Positions 7,262 through 17,230 are shown, counted from the stretch's first letter. The stretch is 64,000 nucleotides of DNA from Deltaproteobacteria bacterium (GCA_020848545.1 JADLHZ010000142.1:27571-91570), one strand, 5' to 3'. Notes: generated by a model from the sequence alone, not told the origin. Numbers and translations: made by a program.

Positions 7262-9968
7262 ACATCGAGGCGTGCAAGCCGCCGGTGCCGTCGAAGGAAA
7301 CGAAGACCATCGCCGGCGCCTTCGCTCCGAGCTTGCTCGCAACGGTGAGCGCCCGCGGCGACGCGCCGCTCGCGAACGTCGCCGCGACCGGTGCCGGCGT
7401 GCCCCCCGGGAGGAAGCGGAAGAGGATCGGCAACGCCGCGCTCGCCGCCGCCGCCGCGAAGAACACGTGGCCCATCGGATCGCCGGCGAGCGCGACGAAG
7501 CTTCGCGCCGGCTCGGTGGCCGGCAAGGTGACGTCGCTCGCAGCGTTCGCGGCGCTGAACAGACCTTGGTCAGTGGCGAACCACAGCGCACCGCCGCTGT
7601 CCTTGGCGACGCGACGAACGGCGCGCAGGAAGCCGGCGCCGCCGAGCCGCGACTGCGCGCCAGCCTGCGTGCGCATGAAGGCGCCGGCGTCGGTCCCAGC
7701 GACGAGCGCGCCGCCGACTTCGTCCAGGCTATGGATCACCACGGGCCCGGCCGGAAATGGCGGCGTCTCGAGCACGAGGGAGGTGAAGCTCGCCGGCGCA
7801 GACGCGCGCAAAAAGAGCTGGCTCGCGTCACTCACGACCAGCGTGCGGGGCACGTGCGCGTACGTCGCGGCGACGAGCGGCACGGTCGTCTGCATCGACA
7901 AGGTGCCGGTGACGTCGCTGAAGCTCGCGCCCGCGTTGACCGATTCGAACAGGCGAAAGCTCTGCGACGGGGCGCTCGCCGCGGTGCCGACGATGAGCGC
8001 CGCCGGCTCCCGCGTCGTATCGATCGCGAGCGACACCGGCGCTTCGTCGGTGCCGAGCGCGACCTTGGCCCAACGCTCGCCGAAGTCGGCGCTCTTGTAG
8101 ACGCCGTCACGCATCGCCGCGAACAGCGCCTCGCTGCCCGGGTCATAGGCGAGCGCGTCGATCGGATACGCCGGCAGCGCCGCACCGAGCGGCGCCGCCG
8201 TCGCCAGCGCCGGGTCGAAGGAGAACAAGCCGCGCCTTTCGACCGACGCGAAGACGTGGCCGCCGTCGACGCTCAACCCCTCGACGCGCTCGTCCGCCGC
8301 CGCCGGCTGCGCGATCGTCGCCGTCCAGCTGGTGTCGTTCGTCAGCTTCGTGAAGACGCGCGAGCGGACGAAGGGCGCCGGCAACGAAACGGCTTCCTCC
8401 GTGGCGACGAAGAGCCTGGCCGGCGTGGCGCTCCCGTCGATCGCGATCGCCCGCACGGGCCCGACCGCGCATGGGCCCGGCGCGCACTCCACGTTCGGGA
8501 GCCCGGCGCTCACGTCCTCCCACGCGCCGGCGACGGGAGCGAGCGTGCGCCGCCACACGCCCGCGGCGGTCGCCGCGTACAAGGTCTGCGTGTTGCCCTC
8601 GACCGCGATGACAAGCGCATTCACGTCGTCGGTGCGCGAGCCGACGAGCGCCCAGGTCGTCGCGGCGCCGGTGCGCGAAAACACGCCGCCGCTCGTCGCG
8701 ACGAAGATCGTCGCGCCGTTGACGGCGAAGGCGCGCGCGGCCGCCGGCGGGCCCGCGGCGACGATGCCGGCGTCATCCGCGATCCATGTGAGCTTGTTCG
8801 CCGCCAGGCGCCGCACCTCGGTCGTCCCTTCGGCGGCGAGCAGCACTTCGTGAACCGCGTTCCGCGCGTCGACGAAGATCGCGCGCATGTTCGCCTGCGC
8901 GTCGCCGATCGACGCGAAGTCGGCGCCAGAAGACCCGGCGAGGAGCTCGCGCGCCTGGCCGTCGTCGAACGCAGCGTAGAGCTTCGCCGCGGCGCCGCTC
9001 TCGTCGATCGCGAGGCTGCGGCACGGCGAGCGGATCGGCGCCGCCGGCAGATGCGCGAAGCGCTCGCCCTCCGACACGAACGCGCCGTGCTCGGTGACCA
9101 CGTGCCATGTGCGCGCTGCCGCGTTCCCCGCGGGGACGGCGCACGCGAAGCGGCTGCCGAACGGCGCGCCGCTCGCCAAGAACCACTCGCCGACGAAGCG
9201 CACGTTGCCGGCGATGGTCGCGCCGTCCACGCTCGCCGCCAGCGCCTTGCTCTCGGCGACCGAGGAGCGCACGGCGACGCGAAAAACACCCGCGGCGTCG
9301 GTGACGCCCGCGGGAGCCGCGGCCACGCCGCTGCCGCCCGGCGCGACGAGCGTGTTGCCGGCGCCGGCGATCGTGAGGCTGACGTTGGCGCCCGCGACGG
9401 GGTTGTTCGCCGCGTCGCGCAGCGTGACCGAGATCGTCGCTTCGTGCGCTCCGCCCGCGCGCTGCAGCGGCGGCGTCGCGACGAGCGTGGAGCGCGCCAC
9501 CGCCACAGGCCCGGCGACGAAGCTCAATGCCGTCGAGCCGAGCGCGCCCTGCTGCACGCGAACGCCGAGCATCTTCGCCTCGGCTTTCGTCGAGCGCAGC
9601 GCCACCTGGGCGATCCCTTCGGCGTCGCTCTCGACGTCGTCGGGCGTGATGACGTTGCCGGTGCCGGACAAGGTCACGGTGATCGGTACGCCAACGGCGG
9701 GCGTACCGATCGGCGTCAGCAGCGCGATCGTCACGAGGATCGCGTCGGCCCCGTCGGCGGTCGCGCTTTGCCGATCGAACGCGAACGAAGACGCGAGCAC
9801 ATCGACGAGCGCCGAGCCGGACGGCGTGCCCGTGCCCGAGGGATCGTTGCCGTTGCCGTTGCCGCTCAGGCCGCCGTTTTCCGACTGTGAGGGCGAGCGG
9901 AAAGCGCCGCTGCAACCGGCGACGGCGCCGGCGGCGGTGACCAGCAGCCAAAGGACCACGTTCCTCAT
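7254..9968 (-). CDS. Ig-like / Asp-box repeat surface lipoprotein
   Basis: 904 residues from the ATG at 9968, chosen because it gives a lipoprotein signal with lipobox VAGC; the frame further upstream is composition noise. After a Gly/Asn-rich linker come two invasin-type Ig-like domains (about residues 50-260). The larger C-terminal part has repeated Asp-box (BNR) motifs such as SADFGERW, which form beta-propellers in sialidases and sortilin-like proteins. No sialidase active site is evident. It probably acts outside the cell as an adhesion or binding protein. It shares architecture with the lipoprotein at 18828-21692. Confidence 0.75.
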   Translation of the reverse strand: MRNVVLWLLVTAAGAVAGCSGAFRSPSQSENGGLSGNGNGNDPSGTGTPSGSALVDVLASSFAFDRQSATADGADAILVTIALLTPIGTPAVGVPITVTLSGTGNVITPDDVESDAEGIAQVALRSTKAEAKMLGVRVQQGALGSTALSFVAGPVAVARSTLVATPPLQRAGGAHEATISVTLRDAANNPVAGANVSLTIAGAGNTLVAPGGSGVAAAPAGVTDAAGVFRVAVRSSVAESKALAASVDGATIAGNVRFVGEWFLASGAPFGSRFACAVPAGNAAARTWHVVTEHGAFVSEGERFAHLPAAPIRSPCRSLAIDESGAAAKLYAAFDDGQARELLAGSSGADFASIGDAQANMRAIFVDARNAVHEVLLAAEGTTEVRRLAANKLTWIADDAGIVAAGPPAAARAFAVNGATIFVATSGGVFSRTGAATTWALVGSRTDDVNALVIAVEGNTQTLYAATAAGVWRRTLAPVAGAWEDVSAGLPNVECAPGPCAVGPVRAIAIDGSATPARLFVATEEAVSLPAPFVRSRVFTKLTNDTSWTATIAQPAAADERVEGLSVDGGHVFASVERRGLFSFDPALATAAPLGAALPAYPIDALAYDPGSEALFAAMRDGVYKSADFGERWAKVALGTDEAPVSLAIDTTREPAALIVGTAASAPSQSFRLFESVNAGASFSDVTGTLSMQTTVPLVAATYAHVPRTLVVSDASQLFLRASAPASFTSLVLETPPFPAGPVVIHSLDEVGGALVAGTDAGAFMRTQAGAQSRLGGAGFLRAVRRVAKDSGGALWFATDQGLFSAANAASDVTLPATEPARSFVALAGDPMGHVFFAAAAASAALPILFRFLPGGTPAPVAATFASGASPRALTVASKLGAKAPAMVFVSFDGTGGLHASMYE

Positions 9969-10067
9969 TGCGTGCAAGCAGTTTAGCCCCTGCACGACTT
10001 TTGTGCGAGCATGCCATCCTCCTTGCAGGCCGCTCGACGAAGCTCCTTGGAACGAAAGGAGCTTCGC

Positions 10068-10598
10068 ATGTCTCACACCTTGGAAATGGACGCTGCGCCG
10101 GAGGTTCGCCTCCGAGCGTTGCCGGCCCACTTCGGCCTCGCGGCGCTCGGGCACCTCGCGTTTGGCGCGACGGCCGCGATCGGGCTCGGCCCGAAGGCGA
10201 TGGCGTCGACCACCGTCGTCACGCCGCTCGCGCTGCTCGTGGCGATCGTCTCGCTGCTGCCGCTCTTCTACATCACGCTCACGCTGCGCGGCGGTGCACC
10301 CGCGCTCGCGGCCGTCGTGCGCGCGAGCCTCGTCGGGTGGCGCGACTGCGGGCTCATCATGCTCGGCGCGTTTCCGGCGGCCTGGTTTTTGGCGTCGAGC
10401 TTCGTCGATCATGCGACGGGCGGGCTCTTCGTCGCTGCGGAAGCGTTTCTCTGCGCGCGCCTCGCGCTCTCGTCCTTTCATCGCAACGTCTTCTCCGGCG
10501 CGGCTCGCACGCTCATCGGCCGCGCTGCCTTCATCGCCTGGGGCGCGCTGATCATGATGATGACGGTGCAGCTCTGCCACGCTTGGGTGATCGTATGA
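10068..10598 (+). CDS. Small polytopic membrane protein
   Basis: 176 residues beginning at ATG 10068 behind GAAAGGAGC; a longer in-frame start at 10011 lacks a ribosome-binding site. About four or five hydrophobic helices span most of the protein. No family is recognised. Its stop overlaps the next start as ATGA, so it opens a three-gene membrane-protein set that leads into the NAD-synthetase/AMP-ligase cluster. Divergent from the lipoprotein gene at 9968. Confidence 0.65.
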   Translation: MSHTLEMDAAPEVRLRALPAHFGLAALGHLAFGATAAIGLGPKAMASTTVVTPLALLVAIVSLLPLFYITLTLRGGAPALAAVVRASLVGWRDCGLIMLGAFPAAWFLASSFVDHATGGLFVAAEAFLCARLALSSFHRNVFSGAARTLIGRAAFIAWGALIMMMTVQLCHAWVIV

Positions 10599-11281
10599 CG
10601 ACTGCAGCGCTCAACTCTCTGGATCAACTCCTGCGCGCACCCGGCGACTTCATGCGCGCGCTCGACGGCCGCGGCCATCAACGCGTCGCCACACGCACCG
10701 CGTTCGTCACCATCCTCGTCTGCGGCGCGATCTTCGGCGGCGCCGTCGGCTTCTACCGCGGCGGTCTGCAGACCTTGTACGCCGCCGTGAAGTTTCCAGC
10801 GGTGCTCTTGCTGACGGTGGCGCTGGTGACGCCGCTGCTCAGCGCGATCAAGGTCGCCCTCGGCTCGACGCTCGAGCTCGCCAAGGACACGGCGCTCCTG
10901 CTTTCAGCCGTCGCGATGAGCAGCGTGATCATGGCCGCCGCGTCGCCGCTCATCGTGCTCGCGTACAGCTACGCCATCGCCTATCACGAGGCCGTCTTGA
11001 TGGTCGTCGGCTGCGGCCTCGCGGGTGGGCTCGGCGGCGTGTTCTGCGTGTTCAAGGGCCTCGAGCGCTTCGACTACGGTCAGAAAGCGACCGTGATCTT
11101 CACGATGCTCGTCGCGTTCATGCTCGTCGGGACGCAGCTGGCGTGGACGGCGCGGCCCTTCCTGCTGCGCCCGAAGGCCGAGGCGCCGGTGTTCTTCCGC
11201 GCGACCGAGGGCAGCTTCCTCGAATCGGTCACGACCAGCATCCGTTCGTCGCAAGGGGATTATCGGATCGACTCGGAATGA
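10595..11281 (+). CDS. Integral membrane protein, Yip1-like topology
   Basis: 228 residues, starting at an ATG that overlaps the previous stop by four bases. A soluble N-terminus of about 35 residues precedes five hydrophobic helices, and the protein ends in a polar tail. The arrangement resembles Yip1-type membrane proteins, but no decisive motif is visible. Overlap with the upstream gene and the short gap downstream indicate one operon of membrane proteins. Confidence 0.65.
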   Translation: MTTAALNSLDQLLRAPGDFMRALDGRGHQRVATRTAFVTILVCGAIFGGAVGFYRGGLQTLYAAVKFPAVLLLTVALVTPLLSAIKVALGSTLELAKDTALLLSAVAMSSVIMAAASPLIVLAYSYAIAYHEAVLMVVGCGLAGGLGGVFCVFKGLERFDYGQKATVIFTMLVAFMLVGTQLAWTARPFLLRPKAEAPVFFRATEGSFLESVTTSIRSSQGDYRIDSE

Positions 11282-11293
11282 CGCGAGGTCACC

Positions 11294-11659
11294 ATGCTGC
11301 TCGTCCCCCTCCTTTATATGGGCTTCGGCCTCTTCTATTTGATGCTGCGCGTGCGCGCCGGCGACCCGCGCAGCAAAGACGTGGTCGAAGCGGCGATCAT
11401 CGTCCTCTTCTGGCCGATGCACGTGATCTCCGCTGACGCGCCGGTCGGCTATCCCGAAGACGACCCCGTCGCGCGGCTCGAGCACTGGCTGCGCGCGCTG
11501 CCCGGCGCCGGACCCCTCCGCGACCGCCTGCTCGACGCGCGAGCGTGGGCAACGATGGCGCTCGCCCGCGGCACGCCAGCGGCCGAGGTCGCGCGCGTGC
11601 TGCGGCCGATGTTCGCCGAGTGCGAGGCCGCGGAAACACCTTGTGATCCGCCCCCTTGA
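11294..11659 (+). CDS. Short membrane-anchored hypothetical protein
   Basis: 121 residues with one or two N-terminal hydrophobic helices and a soluble, Arg/Ala/Leu-rich helical C-terminal half. No named family. It follows the two membrane-protein genes within 12 bp and lies just before the NAD-synthetase homologue, so it is probably in the same transcript. Confidence 0.55.
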   Translation: MLLVPLLYMGFGLFYLMLRVRAGDPRSKDVVEAAIIVLFWPMHVISADAPVGYPEDDPVARLEHWLRALPGAGPLRDRLLDARAWATMALARGTPAAEVARVLRPMFAECEAAETPCDPPP

Positions 11660-11694
11660 TGGCCATCGTGTCCGGGGTGTATCGCACCGGGACA

Positions 11695-12669
11695 ATGGCC
11701 TTTTCAAAAGACGTCCTCGACCTCGATCACGACAAAGAAATCGCGAGGATCAGCGAGTGGCTGCGCGCGCAAGTCATGGGCACGCTGAAGAAGCGCGGCC
11801 TCGTCGTCGGTCTCTCCGGCGGCATCGACAGCTCGGTCGTCGCGGCGCTCGCGGTCAAAGCGTTCGGTAAAGACAAAGTGTTCGGCATCTTCATGCCGGA
11901 GCGTCACTCGAGCGACGACTCCTTGCACCTCGGCAAAGCCTTGGCGCAGGCGCTCGGCATCGAGGCGATCACCGAAGTCATCTCGCCCGCGCTCGAAGGC
12001 GCCGGCTGCTACACGCGCCAGACCGAGGCGATCCGCACCGTGTTTCCGGAGTACGGCGACGGATGGAAGTGCAAGATCACGCTGCCGTCGATCTTGGAGA
12101 GCGATCGCCTGAACGTCTTTCAGCTCACCGTGCAGTCACCGGCGGGCGAGCAGAAGACGAGCCGTATGCCGCTGCCGGCGTACCTGCAGATCGTCGCGGC
12201 CACGAACTTCAAGCAGCGCGTGCGCAAGATGATGGAGTACTACCACGCCGATCGCTTGAACTACGCCGTCTCCGGCACGCCGAACCGGCTCGAGTACGAT
12301 CAGGGCTTCTTCGTGAAGCAAGGCGACGGCGCCGCCGACATCAAGCCGATCGCGCACTTGTACAAGACGCAGGTCTACGCGCTCGCGAAAACGCTCGGCG
12401 TGCCGGCCGAGATCTGCAAGCGCCCGCCGACGACCGACACCTACTCGATGCCGCAGACGCAGGAGGAGTTCTACTTCGCCCTGCCCTACGATCGCATGGA
12501 CCTTTGCCTCTACGCGCTCAACCACAACGTGGCGGCCAAGGACGTGGCGCCGATCGTCGGCATCACCGAAGCGCAAGTCGAGCGCGTCTTCAAAGACATC
12601 CACAGCAAGCGCCGCTCGACGGCGTATCAGCATGCGCATCCCTTGCTCATCGAGCCCGTCCTTCAATAA
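11695..12669 (+). CDS. nadE: NAD(+) synthetase homologue, ammonia-type (no glutaminase domain)
   Basis: 324 residues from ATG 11695; in-frame TTG 11656 and ATG 11659 are longer alternatives that would overlap the previous gene. The PP-loop reads LSGGIDSS around residue 41. The later block SGTPNRLEYDQGFF and the DIKPIAHLYKTQVYAL stretch are typical of NadE, which adenylates nicotinate adenine dinucleotide and amidates it with ammonia. The glutaminase domain is absent, so ammonia must come from elsewhere. Its place beside an AMP-ligase, an ACP and an AsnB-type amidotransferase raises the possibility of a specialised amide-forming role rather than housekeeping NAD synthesis. Confidence 0.8.
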   Translation: MAFSKDVLDLDHDKEIARISEWLRAQVMGTLKKRGLVVGLSGGIDSSVVAALAVKAFGKDKVFGIFMPERHSSDDSLHLGKALAQALGIEAITEVISPALEGAGCYTRQTEAIRTVFPEYGDGWKCKITLPSILESDRLNVFQLTVQSPAGEQKTSRMPLPAYLQIVAATNFKQRVRKMMEYYHADRLNYAVSGTPNRLEYDQGFFVKQGDGAADIKPIAHLYKTQVYALAKTLGVPAEICKRPPTTDTYSMPQTQEEFYFALPYDRMDLCLYALNHNVAAKDVAPIVGITEAQVERVFKDIHSKRRSTAYQHAHPLLIEPVLQ

Positions 12670-12712
12670 TCGAAAGCCTGCGCCCGCTGCAGGCCCGAGG
12701 TACAACCCCACC

Positions 12713-14293
12713 ATGAGCTTCGCACCGCCTCCGGATCTGCACTCGTTGGCCACGCCGCTCCTGCACGACTACGTCGAGCACGCGGCGCAAAAGCTCGCCA
12801 GCAAGGTCGCGCTCGTCGTCAAGAAGGAGCGCGTCACCTACGAACAGCTGAACCAGCAAGCGAACGCCATCGCCCACGCGCTCGTGCAAGCCGGCGTACA
12901 GCGGGGCGATCGCGTCGTCGTGTTCGCGGACAACACTGTGGAGACGGTCGTCTCGTTTTGGGCCACGCTGAAGGCGAACGCGATCATCAGCATCGTCAAC
13001 CCGCTGACCAAGGCCGACAAGCTCGCCTACGTCCTCAACGACTGCCGCGCGAAGGTGATGATCACCGACATGCACTTGGCGGCCATCGTCGACGAGGCGG
13101 CGCCGAAGACGACGCACTTGTCGCGGGTGATTGTCTCGGGCGCGTTGGACAAGGCGCGCCTCTCGAACACGAAGAATGTCGTCGCCTGGAGCGAGGCGCT
13201 GCAGCACGAGACGAAGGCGCCGCCGAAGCGGCAATGCCTCGACATCGATCTCGCGGCGATCATTTATACGAGCGGCAGCACCGGCGATCCGAAGGGCGTC
13301 ATGCTCACGCACCGCAACATGCTGACCGCGTGCGCGTCGATCTCGACGTACTTGGAGCTGAAGGAGGACGAGATCATCCTCGGCATCCTGCCGCTCGCGT
13401 TCGACTACGGCCTCTATCAGATGATCATGTGCTTCCGAATGGGCGGGCGCCTCGTGCTCGAGCGCTCGTTCGCGTTTCCGGCGGCGGTCCTGAAGCTGAT
13501 GGCCGAAGAGAAGGTGACGGGCTTCCCCGGCGTGCCGACGATCTACGCGATCCTGGCCGAGATGAAGAACCTGAAGGACTTCGATCTCTCGACGATCCGC
13601 TACGTGACGAACACCGCGGCGGCCTTGCCGGTGAAGCACATCACCATGCTGCGCGAGCTGTTCCCGCAGGCGCGCGTGTATTCCATGTACGGCCTCACCG
13701 AGTGCAAGCGCTGCACGTACCTTCCGTACAAAGACATCGACAGGAAGCCGACGAGCGTCGGCATCGCCATCCCGAACACCGAGCTGTGGATCGTCGACGA
13801 GAACGGCAACAAGGTGGGCCCAGACACGGTCGGCCAGCTGGTGATCCGCGGCGCCACGGTGATGAAGGGCTACTGGGAGAAGCCGGAGCAGACCGCCGAG
13901 AAGCTGAAGCCCGGCCCGATCCCCGGCGAGCAAGTCTTGTACACCGGCGACTTCTGCAAGCTCGACGACGAGGGATATCTCTACTTCGTCGGCCGCATGG
14001 ACGACATCATCAAGTCGCGCGGTGAGAAGGTGGCGCCGAAGGAGGTCGAAGCGGCGATCTTCAACATCAAGGGCGTCAAAGAGTGCGCCGTCATCGGCGT
14101 CGCCGACGAGATCCTCGGCCAAGCGGTGAAGGCGTTCGTCGTCCTCGAGCAAGGCGTGCAGATGACGGACAAAGACATCATCAAAGAGTGCCAAAAGCGG
14201 CTCGAGAACTTCATGGTGCCGAAGCACGTCGAGTTCATCGCTGAATTGCCGAAGACGACGACCGGCAAGATCAAGAAGACGGGTTTGAAATGA
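12713..14293 (+). CDS. AMP-dependent acyl ligase (fatty-acid/ACP loading type)
   Basis: 526 residues from ATG 12713. ANL-superfamily motifs are all present: the phosphate-binding loop YTSGSTGDPKG near residue 185, MYGLTE near 325, YTGDF and GRMDDIIKSRGEKV in the C-terminal hinge region, and the invariant acylation Lys in TTTGKIKK at the end. Such enzymes activate a carboxylate as acyl-AMP and pass it to CoA or to an acyl carrier protein. The ACP gene two positions downstream makes ACP loading likely. Its stop overlaps the next start (ATGA). Confidence 0.85.
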   Translation: MSFAPPPDLHSLATPLLHDYVEHAAQKLASKVALVVKKERVTYEQLNQQANAIAHALVQAGVQRGDRVVVFADNTVETVVSFWATLKANAIISIVNPLTKADKLAYVLNDCRAKVMITDMHLAAIVDEAAPKTTHLSRVIVSGALDKARLSNTKNVVAWSEALQHETKAPPKRQCLDIDLAAIIYTSGSTGDPKGVMLTHRNMLTACASISTYLELKEDEIILGILPLAFDYGLYQMIMCFRMGGRLVLERSFAFPAAVLKLMAEEKVTGFPGVPTIYAILAEMKNLKDFDLSTIRYVTNTAAALPVKHITMLRELFPQARVYSMYGLTECKRCTYLPYKDIDRKPTSVGIAIPNTELWIVDENGNKVGPDTVGQLVIRGATVMKGYWEKPEQTAEKLKPGPIPGEQVLYTGDFCKLDDEGYLYFVGRMDDIIKSRGEKVAPKEVEAAIFNIKGVKECAVIGVADEILGQAVKAFVVLEQGVQMTDKDIIKECQKRLENFMVPKHVEFIAELPKTTTGKIKKTGLK

Positions 14294-14970
14294 GCGCGCA
14301 GCCGGACGTGCTTGGCGTATTCAAGCGCGGGACGCAGACCTTCATGGGCGTCGAGCTCTTCGCTGCCGAGGGTGCGTTGGTGCCGCGTGAAGAGACCGAG
14401 ATCCTCGGCAACGAAGCGGCCGCGCTCTTGGCGAAGATTCCAGGCGAGCCGCGCTTCATCGATCTCTGCACCGGCTCCGGCAACCTCGCCTGCGGCATCG
14501 CGTCGAAGGTGAAGAACGCGCGTGGCTGGGCGGCGGATCTCACCGAGCCGTGCGCGGCGCTCGCGCAAAAGAACGTGGAGAAGCTCGGCCTATCCGCGCG
14601 CGTGACGGTGAAGCGCGGCGACTTGCTCGCGCCCCTGGACGGCGAAGGCTTGCACGGCACGATCGACATGATCGTCTGCAACCCGCCGTACATCTCGACC
14701 GGCAAGCTCGAGAAGGAGCGCGCCGATCTGCTCACCACCGAGCCGCGCGAAGCCTTCGACGGCGGGCCCTACGGCCTGTCGATCCACCAACGGGTGATCA
14801 AAGAAGCGCTGCCCTACTTGAAGAGCGGCGGCTACTTGATGTTCGAGTTCGGGCTCGGCCAGGAACGACAAATGAAGGCGCTCTTCGATCGCGGCAAGGC
14901 GTATCGCGATCTGCGCTTCTTGAACGACGCTGCATCCGCGCCGCGCGCCTGCGTCGCCATAAAGATCTGA
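14290..14970 (+). CDS. HemK/PrmC-like SAM methyltransferase
   Basis: 226 residues, class I Rossmann methyltransferase. The SAM loop is DLCTGSGNLACG near residue 57, and the NPPY motif near residue 136 is that of amide-nitrogen or adenine-N methyltransferases such as PrmC. It is shorter than PrmC and lacks its usual N-terminal helical domain, so it may methylate a small-molecule amide or amine on the carrier protein rather than release factors. That substrate is inferred only from the cluster. It is translationally coupled to the AMP-ligase. Confidence 0.75.
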   Translation: MSAQPDVLGVFKRGTQTFMGVELFAAEGALVPREETEILGNEAAALLAKIPGEPRFIDLCTGSGNLACGIASKVKNARGWAADLTEPCAALAQKNVEKLGLSARVTVKRGDLLAPLDGEGLHGTIDMIVCNPPYISTGKLEKERADLLTTEPREAFDGGPYGLSIHQRVIKEALPYLKSGGYLMFEFGLGQERQMKALFDRGKAYRDLRFLNDAASAPRACVAIKI

Positions 14971-14983
14971 GAGAGGAACCCCC

Positions 14984-15229
14984 GTGGAGATCAAAGACAA
15001 AGTCCGCCAGTTCATCACGACGAACTTCTACGTGTCCGATCCGAAGGCGCTCGTCGACTCGGCGTCGCTGCTCGACGCGGGCATCGTCGACTCGACCGGC
15101 GTGCTCGAGGTGATCACCTTCCTCGAGACGGAGTTCGGCTTCGAAGTGGCCGACACCGAGATGGTGCCGGAGAACCTCGACGCGGTGGATCACATCGTCG
15201 CGTACGTGAAACGAAAAACGGGGAAGTAA
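14984..15229 (+). CDS. Acyl carrier protein
   Basis: 81 residues, the normal ACP size. The phosphopantetheine attachment Ser is in GIVDSTGVLEVI at about residue 37 (DSxG rather than the common DSL), followed by the acidic recognition helix. The GTG start lies a few bases after GAGAGG. As a stand-alone carrier between the AMP-ligase and the amidotransferase it probably carries the substrate of this cluster as a thioester. A phosphopantetheinyl transferase must be encoded elsewhere. Confidence 0.85.
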   Translation: MEIKDKVRQFITTNFYVSDPKALVDSASLLDAGIVDSTGVLEVITFLETEFGFEVADTEMVPENLDAVDHIVAYVKRKTGK

Positions 15230-15235
15230 CCCGCC

Positions 15236-17230
15236 ATGTGTGGCATCGCCGGCATCGTCAACCTGAGCGCCGACAAGGAACCGGTGACGATCGATCAACT
15301 CGGGCGCATGGCCGGAGCGATCGAGCACCGTGGGCCCGACGAGTTCGGCGTCTACCGTGACGCGCACGCCGGCCTCGCGCACGCGCGGCTGTCGATCATC
15401 GATCTCGCCACGGGCCAGCAGCCCTTGTGCGACGAAGACGACGCCCTGTGGATCGTCTTCAACGGCGAGATCTTCAACTACGTGGAGCTGCGCGAAGAGC
15501 TCGTGGCGATGGGCCGGCCGTTCAAGACGAAGAGCGACACCGAGGTCATCGTGCAGGCGTGGAAGGCCTGGGGCGAGGCCGCGTTCGAGCGCTTCAACGG
15601 GCAGTGGGCGGTGGCGCTCTGGGACAGCAAGGCGAAGCGCTTGATCCTCACGCGCGATCGGCTCGGCGTGCGGCCTTTGTATTACGCCGAGCACGACGGC
15701 CGCGTGATCTTCGGCAGCGAGGTGAAGTCGTTCTTCGCCGGCGTCCCCACCCTGCCGCGCGCGTTGGATCCCGTCGGCATCGATCAGACGTTCACCTTCT
15801 GGACGGTGGTGCCGCCGCAGACCGTGTTCCAAGGCATCAAGGAGCTCGAGCCTGGCCACACGCGCATCTACGAGCATGGAAAACCGGTGCGCGACACCGC
15901 GTACTGGACGCCGAAGTATCCGGACGGATCGAAAGACCGCTTCGAGGGTTCTTTGGAGGAAGCGACCGTCGCGTTGAAGGACGCGTTGGACAAAGCGACG
16001 CACCTGCGGATGGTGCGCGCCGACGTTCCCGTCGGCAGCTACTTGAGTGGCGGCCTCGATTCCTCGCTCGTCGCGGCGCTCGCGAAGAACGCCAAGGGCA
16101 GCGGCTTTCAGACCTTCTCACTGCGCTTCGCCGACGCCGAGTACGACGAGACGAAATATCAGCGCGCGATGGCGACGCGGCTCGGCACCGATCACCACGA
16201 GATCGTCGTGTCGCGCAAAGACATCGCCGACGTGTTCCCGAAGGTCATCCGCCACACAGAGCGGCCGATCCTGCGGACGGCGCCGGCGCCGCTGATGATG
16301 CTCTCGGGCCTGGTGAAGAAGCACGGCATCAAAGTGGTGCTCACCGGCGAAGGCGCCGACGAGATGCTCGCCGGCTACGATCTCTTTCGCGAAGCGAAGG
16401 TGCGGCGCTTCTGGGCGAAGCACCAGACGTCGACGTGGCGGCCGCGGCTGCTCGAGCGCCTCTATCCGTACATGGCGCGCTCGCCGGTGGCGCAGCAGGC
16501 GCTGACGCGGCAGTTCTTCGGCCGCGGCCTCGAGCGCGCGAAGGATCCCGGTTTTTCGCACGAGCCACGCTGGCACGGCACGGCCGCGTTGAAGCGCTTG
16601 TTCTCCGCTGAGCTGCGCGCGGCGGTCGGCGAGCGCGACGCGGTGAAGGAATTTCTCGCCACGCTGCCGCCGGAGTTTCCGCGCTGGCCGTTCTTGGCGC
16701 AGGATCAATACATCGAAGTGCGGACGCTGCTCTCGGGTTATCTGCTCTCGTCGCAGGGCGATCGCATGCTGATGGCGAGCTCGGTCGAAGGGCGCTTCCC
16801 CTTCCTCGACAAGAACGTCATCGCGCTCTCGAACAGCTTGCCGCCGTCGTACAAGCTGCGCGTGCTCGACGAGAAGCACATCTTGAAGCGCGTCGCGAAG
16901 GGCCTGATCACCGACGAGATCTTGCAGCGATCGAAGCAGCCGTATCGCGCGCCGGATGCGTTGTCGTTCGTCGGCCCGGATCGCCCAGAGTGGACGAACG
17001 AAGTGATGAAGGAGTCGGCGCTGAAAGATGCAGGCCTCTTCGATCCCAAGGCCGCGCTGCAGCTCTGGAACAAGTGCTTGACGCGCAAAGACGACTCGCA
17101 GTTCTCGAACAGCGACAACATGGCCGTCGTCGGTATCTTGTCGGCGCAGATCCTGTTCGGCGAGCTCGTCGCCAAAGAACCGTCGGTCTCGATTCCGATG
17201 CTGAAGACGAAGATCGATCGCCTCGCCTGA
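15236..17230 (+). CDS. asnB: Asparagine-synthetase-type glutamine amidotransferase (AsnB family)
   Basis: 664 residues beginning MCGIAG, so Cys2 is the N-terminal nucleophile of the class II glutaminase after Met removal. RGPDEFG and NGEIFNY complete that domain. The synthetase domain has the PP-loop SGGLDSS near residue 272 and EGADEMLAGYDLF. It hydrolyses glutamine, channels ammonia and forms an amide by AMP activation. It may make asparagine, but in this cluster it more likely amidates the ACP-bound product, or even feeds ammonia to the NadE homologue. It begins six bases after the ACP stop. Confidence 0.85.
   Translation: MCGIAGIVNLSADKEPVTIDQLGRMAGAIEHRGPDEFGVYRDAHAGLAHARLSIIDLATGQQPLCDEDDALWIVFNGEIFNYVELREELVAMGRPFKTKSDTEVIVQAWKAWGEAAFERFNGQWAVALWDSKAKRLILTRDRLGVRPLYYAEHDGRVIFGSEVKSFFAGVPTLPRALDPVGIDQTFTFWTVVPPQTVFQGIKELEPGHTRIYEHGKPVRDTAYWTPKYPDGSKDRFEGSLEEATVALKDALDKATHLRMVRADVPVGSYLSGGLDSSLVAALAKNAKGSGFQTFSLRFADAEYDETKYQRAMATRLGTDHHEIVVSRKDIADVFPKVIRHTERPILRTAPAPLMMLSGLVKKHGIKVVLTGEGADEMLAGYDLFREAKVRRFWAKHQTSTWRPRLLERLYPYMARSPVAQQALTRQFFGRGLERAKDPGFSHEPRWHGTAALKRLFSAELRAAVGERDAVKEFLATLPPEFPRWPFLAQDQYIEVRTLLSGYLLSSQGDRMLMASSVEGRFPFLDKNVIALSNSLPPSYKLRVLDEKHILKRVAKGLITDEILQRSKQPYRAPDALSFVGPDRPEWTNEVMKESALKDAGLFDPKAALQLWNKCLTRKDDSQFSNSDNMAVVGILSAQILFGELVAKEPSVSIPMLKTKIDRLA

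Noticed and set aside
6873..9890. Very long open frame on the plus strand (1005 codons)
   Set aside because: It is Arg-rich antisense of the Asp-box lipoprotein gene; GC-rich genomes leave such frames open, and it has no domain or start signal.
7254..9968. Sialidase
   Set aside because: Asp-box motifs are present but the catalytic Arg triad and Tyr/Glu pair are not evident.
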